The notes beneath the pieces are model-generated. The model saw only the letters and a list, made by a program, of their open reading frames with translations. It had not been told where the DNA came from and made no database searches. Both the position numbers and the translations under genes were made by a program. Below are positions 4,617 to 6,525 of a stretch of 6,525 bases of DNA, in pieces; position 1 is the first letter of the stretch; every line of letters starts with the position of its first letter. The stretch is from Nitrosopumilales archaeon (GTDB taxonomy: Archaea > Thermoproteota > Nitrososphaeria > Nitrososphaerales > Nitrosopumilaceae), in NCBI GenBank assembly GCA_016176745.1, contig JACOWO010000043.1, forward strand, positions 1 to 6,525, given 5' to 3'.

Positions 4617-6014
4617 TTGTCTGAATTTGATGCACTATTAGGTAAACTATTAGAGCAAAAACCCGAACTTTCGCGAACTGATGTAGAAGAAAAAATAAAA
4701 CAAAAAAAAGAAAAAATTGGTGCAGGTTATTTGACAGATCAGGGCGCACTTTTCTTAATTGCCGCTGATCTTGGAGTGATATTAGAACAACCAGCTAAAG
4801 TTGAAATTGGAATAAAAGACCTGCATGTAGGAGCAAAGGAAGTAACATTAGATACACGTATACTCAGTATTTCTCCTTCAAAACAATTTTCACGTAAAGA
4901 TGGAACCACATTCTTTCTTAGAACTATGACTGTTTATGATAGTGATTCTACTGCAAACGTTAAACTTTGGGACGAAAAAGCCAATCTACCAGTAATTAAT
5001 GAGCTAAAACCTGGTGATCTAGTAAAAATAGTAAAGGCTTATGTTAAATCTGATCTAAATGGAGACCCAACACTAAACATAGGTTCAGGCTCTGACATAG
5101 AAGTAATCAATAAACAAACCAACATCCCGCCACTAGAATCAATAACTAAAGATGTAAGTTCGCTAAAGGAAAATGAGAAAGACATAGTTGTTTCTGGAAA
5201 AATAGATGGCAACATAAGCTTAATGGAGTATACAAATTCTCAAGGTCAGTTACGAAAAGCGCTAAGATTTAGATTGAAAGGGGATGATAGTAATTTTGTT
5301 AAAGTGATTTTGTGGGGAAAAGATGAATCATCGTTACCAAAAATGATTCCTCTTAATGCAAAGGTTAGATTGCTAGGCATGAAAACAAAATCAGGAAACC
5401 AAGGTATCGAATTACATGGAAATGATGTAACTGTAATTGAAATAGAAGGCAAAAAAGAAGCAGAATCTATTGTTGCCAGAATACTTTCAATTGCAAAAAA
5501 TGAATCAGGTAATAATCTGGTTCTTGTTGTAGATAAAAATAAGAGTGTCTTCAAGATTTTTGATCAAGCCAATATTATTGGTTCCTATAATGAAATGGAC
5601 ATAATAGAATTGATGCCATCAAAAGTAATTGGAGATTCAGTTACATTAAACAAAGATTCTTTGATTAGAAAAATCGAATCTGAAAAAAATATTCCTTCTT
5701 TGTCTGAGATTAGAACTAAAATTTCGGATATAAAACCTGATAATGAATATTGTGTTGAAGCAATTATCTTAAAAGATCCACAAAAACGCCAAGTTCAAAC
5801 AAAAAGTGGTGAGACTATTTCATTATCTGAAATGTTTGTAGAAGATGATAGTGGGCAAATTTGGGTAAAAGGTTGGAGAAACCTAGCTAGATTAATTGAC
5901 AAATGTTCTTTAGGTGAAATTGTATCCATTACAGGAATTAATGCTAAAAGTGGTTTAGAGGGAAGAATTGAGCTTTTTTTAACACAATTTTCGTCCATTA
6001 AAAAGAAAAACTAG
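4617..6014 (+). CDS. Archaeal RPA-like single-stranded DNA-binding protein, multiple OB folds
   Basis: Replication protein A binds and protects single-stranded DNA in replication, repair and recombination. The 465-residue protein opens with the archaeal RPA N-terminal helical segment (FDALLGKLLEQKPELSRTDV, then ending AGYLTDQGALFLIAADLGV near residue 54). I count OB-like units at about 66-165, 176-278, 285-355 (weaker) and 372-463. The first has KDGTTFFLRTMTVYD and VKLWDE; the second ALRFRLKGDD and VKVILWGKDE; the last FVEDDSGQIWVKGW. These are the family's aromatic strands that stack on bases (Trp118, Trp233, Trp416, Trp420). Only two cysteines occur, far apart, so the zinc finger found in many archaeal and eukaryotic RPA large subunits is missing. 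The TTG at 4617 is the only reasonable start: an in-frame TAA lies at 4602-4604 with no ATG or GTG between, and family homology begins at once. It converges on the helicase gene and overlaps it by 4 nt. Confidence 0.88.
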   Translation: MSEFDALLGKLLEQKPELSRTDVEEKIKQKKEKIGAGYLTDQGALFLIAADLGVILEQPAKVEIGIKDLHVGAKEVTLDTRILSISPSKQFSRKDGTTFFLRTMTVYDSDSTANVKLWDEKANLPVINELKPGDLVKIVKAYVKSDLNGDPTLNIGSGSDIEVINKQTNIPPLESITKDVSSLKENEKDIVVSGKIDGNISLMEYTNSQGQLRKALRFRLKGDDSNFVKVILWGKDESSLPKMIPLNAKVRLLGMKTKSGNQGIELHGNDVTVIEIEGKKEAESIVARILSIAKNESGNNLVLVVDKNKSVFKIFDQANIIGSYNEMDIIELMPSKVIGDSVTLNKDSLIRKIESEKNIPSLSEIRTKISDIKPDNEYCVEAIILKDPQKRQVQTKSGETISLSEMFVEDDSGQIWVKGWRNLARLIDKCSLGEIVSITGINAKSGLEGRIELFLTQFSSIKKKN

Positions 6015-6525
6015 TCCCAAAAACCTCTTGTCATGACATATTGCCTTTCTGCTTCGTAGATCTGCCTGTATAGAGTTTCTTCATCAATCATATTGCGTAA
6101 GATTCTGGCTCCAGTGTCTGCCCCCACTCCAAAGCCAGATAGAACAACAAATGCAGTTTTACCAAAGTTTTCTATTAGTGATGATACCTTCCATGCGCGT
6201 TCAAATCTATGATTTTCCTCTTGTGAGGTTTTCTTTCCTTGATATTTTTTCTGTATAATTTTTTGTAGATCGTAATCAGAATAAAACGTAGAAGTGATCT
6301 GCCTGCTTTTGCAATATGGACATACTAATGTGTTCTTTATTTCATTGGTTTCAAATACGCGTTCCCATTTGCCACATCTTGCGCAAATAACTCTATGTTT
6401 AGTTTTAAATAAACGTGACTTTACTAATTCAAGAATTCCTTTATTGATGTTTGATGGCGAAGAATAATACTTTGTAGTATGATCCAATATAGGTTCGGCA
6501 AGTTTGGAAAATGTATCAACAGTGT
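6011..6525 (-). CDS. C-terminal end of an Lhr-like superfamily 2 helicase (partial)
   Basis: The reading frame is open to the right edge, so this is the 3' end of a larger gene; 170 residues are visible, starting ...TVDTFSKLAEPILDHTT. The apparent start at 6487 is a TTG inside the frame and not a real start. A putative zinc ribbon is seen as CARC...CPYC (Cys 47, 50, 68 and 71 of the visible part). Then come a charged helix and a segment AFVVLSGFGVGADTGARIL followed by DEETLYRQIYEAERQYVMTRGFWD. This ending, a glycine-rich GxGVGxDTAARIL helix and a final EAERxYxxTRxFW, recalls the C-terminus of archaeal Lhr (COG1201) ATP-dependent helicases acting in DNA repair or nucleic-acid remodelling. No helicase motif is inside the window, so the call rests on this tail alone. 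The stop TAG at 6011-6013 overlaps the RPA stop. Confidence 0.65.
   Translation of the reverse strand, partial: TVDTFSKLAEPILDHTTKYYSSPSNINKGILELVKSRLFKTKHRVICARCGKWERVFETNEIKNTLVCPYCKSRQITSTFYSDYDLQKIIQKKYQGKKTSQEENHRFERAWKVSSLIENFGKTAFVVLSGFGVGADTGARILRNMIDEETLYRQIYEAERQYVMTRGFWD

Noticed and set aside
5246..5554. A 102-codon open frame on the minus strand inside the RPA gene
   Set aside because: It lies wholly antisense to a well-supported OB-fold region, has no recognisable domain, and is explained as a shadow of the real frame.
6011..6487. A complete 158-residue protein starting at 6487
   Set aside because: The start would be an internal TTG and the frame stays open to the window edge; residues upstream continue smoothly, so it is the 3' end of a larger helicase gene.
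1..6525. CRISPR arrays, insertion sequences, inverted repeats or attachment sites
   Set aside because: No repeated units, transposase motifs or terminal repeats were seen. The sequence next to the tRNA does not repeat its 3' end, so there is no sign of integration there.

Overview
The window looks like a core (non-mobile) segment of an AT-rich archaeal chromosome, most probably an ammonia-oxidising archaeon of the Nitrosopumilus type (Thaumarchaeota/Nitrososphaerota). The evidence is an RPA-type single-stranded DNA-binding protein, a DUF354 glycosyltransferase-like protein, a tRNA-Gln with the archaeal A1-U72 end and no encoded CCA, a tRNA intron with a bulge-helix-bulge-like fold, TATA-like boxes close to starts without Shine-Dalgarno sequences, and a bacterial-type GrpE, which mesophilic archaea often carry. 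The assignment rests on gene content and sequence character only; no search was run.

Layout. Left block, minus strand: the N-terminal two-thirds of GrpE runs off the left edge (1-383). Upstream of it, 37 nt away, is a protein with the three-part plan of nucleotide-sugar dehydrogenases but without their catalytic residues (421-1584). Diverging from that gene across a very short gap is a plus-strand DUF354 glycosyltransferase-like gene (1622-2650). Next comes a plus-strand tRNA-Gln(UUG) gene (2737-2827) interrupted by an apparent 18-nt intron in the D-arm region.

Right block: a two-gene ABC exporter on the minus strand (ATPase 3600-4541, permease 2855-3625, overlapping by 26 nt). It diverges from a plus-strand RPA-like gene (4617-6014) with about four OB folds. 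That gene meets, tail to tail, the C-terminal end of an Lhr-like helicase (6011-6525, minus strand, entering from the right edge). The two convergent stop codons share the palindrome CTAG.

Functionally these are several small units. The dehydrogenase-like/DUF354 pair suggests surface polysaccharide or nucleotide-sugar metabolism. GrpE belongs to the DnaK chaperone system, the ABC pair exports an unknown substrate, and RPA and the helicase belong to nucleic-acid maintenance. I see no mobile element, CRISPR array, phage gene or novel multi-gene system. The best observations are the interrupted tRNA-Gln and the apparently inactive nucleotide-sugar dehydrogenase homologue.
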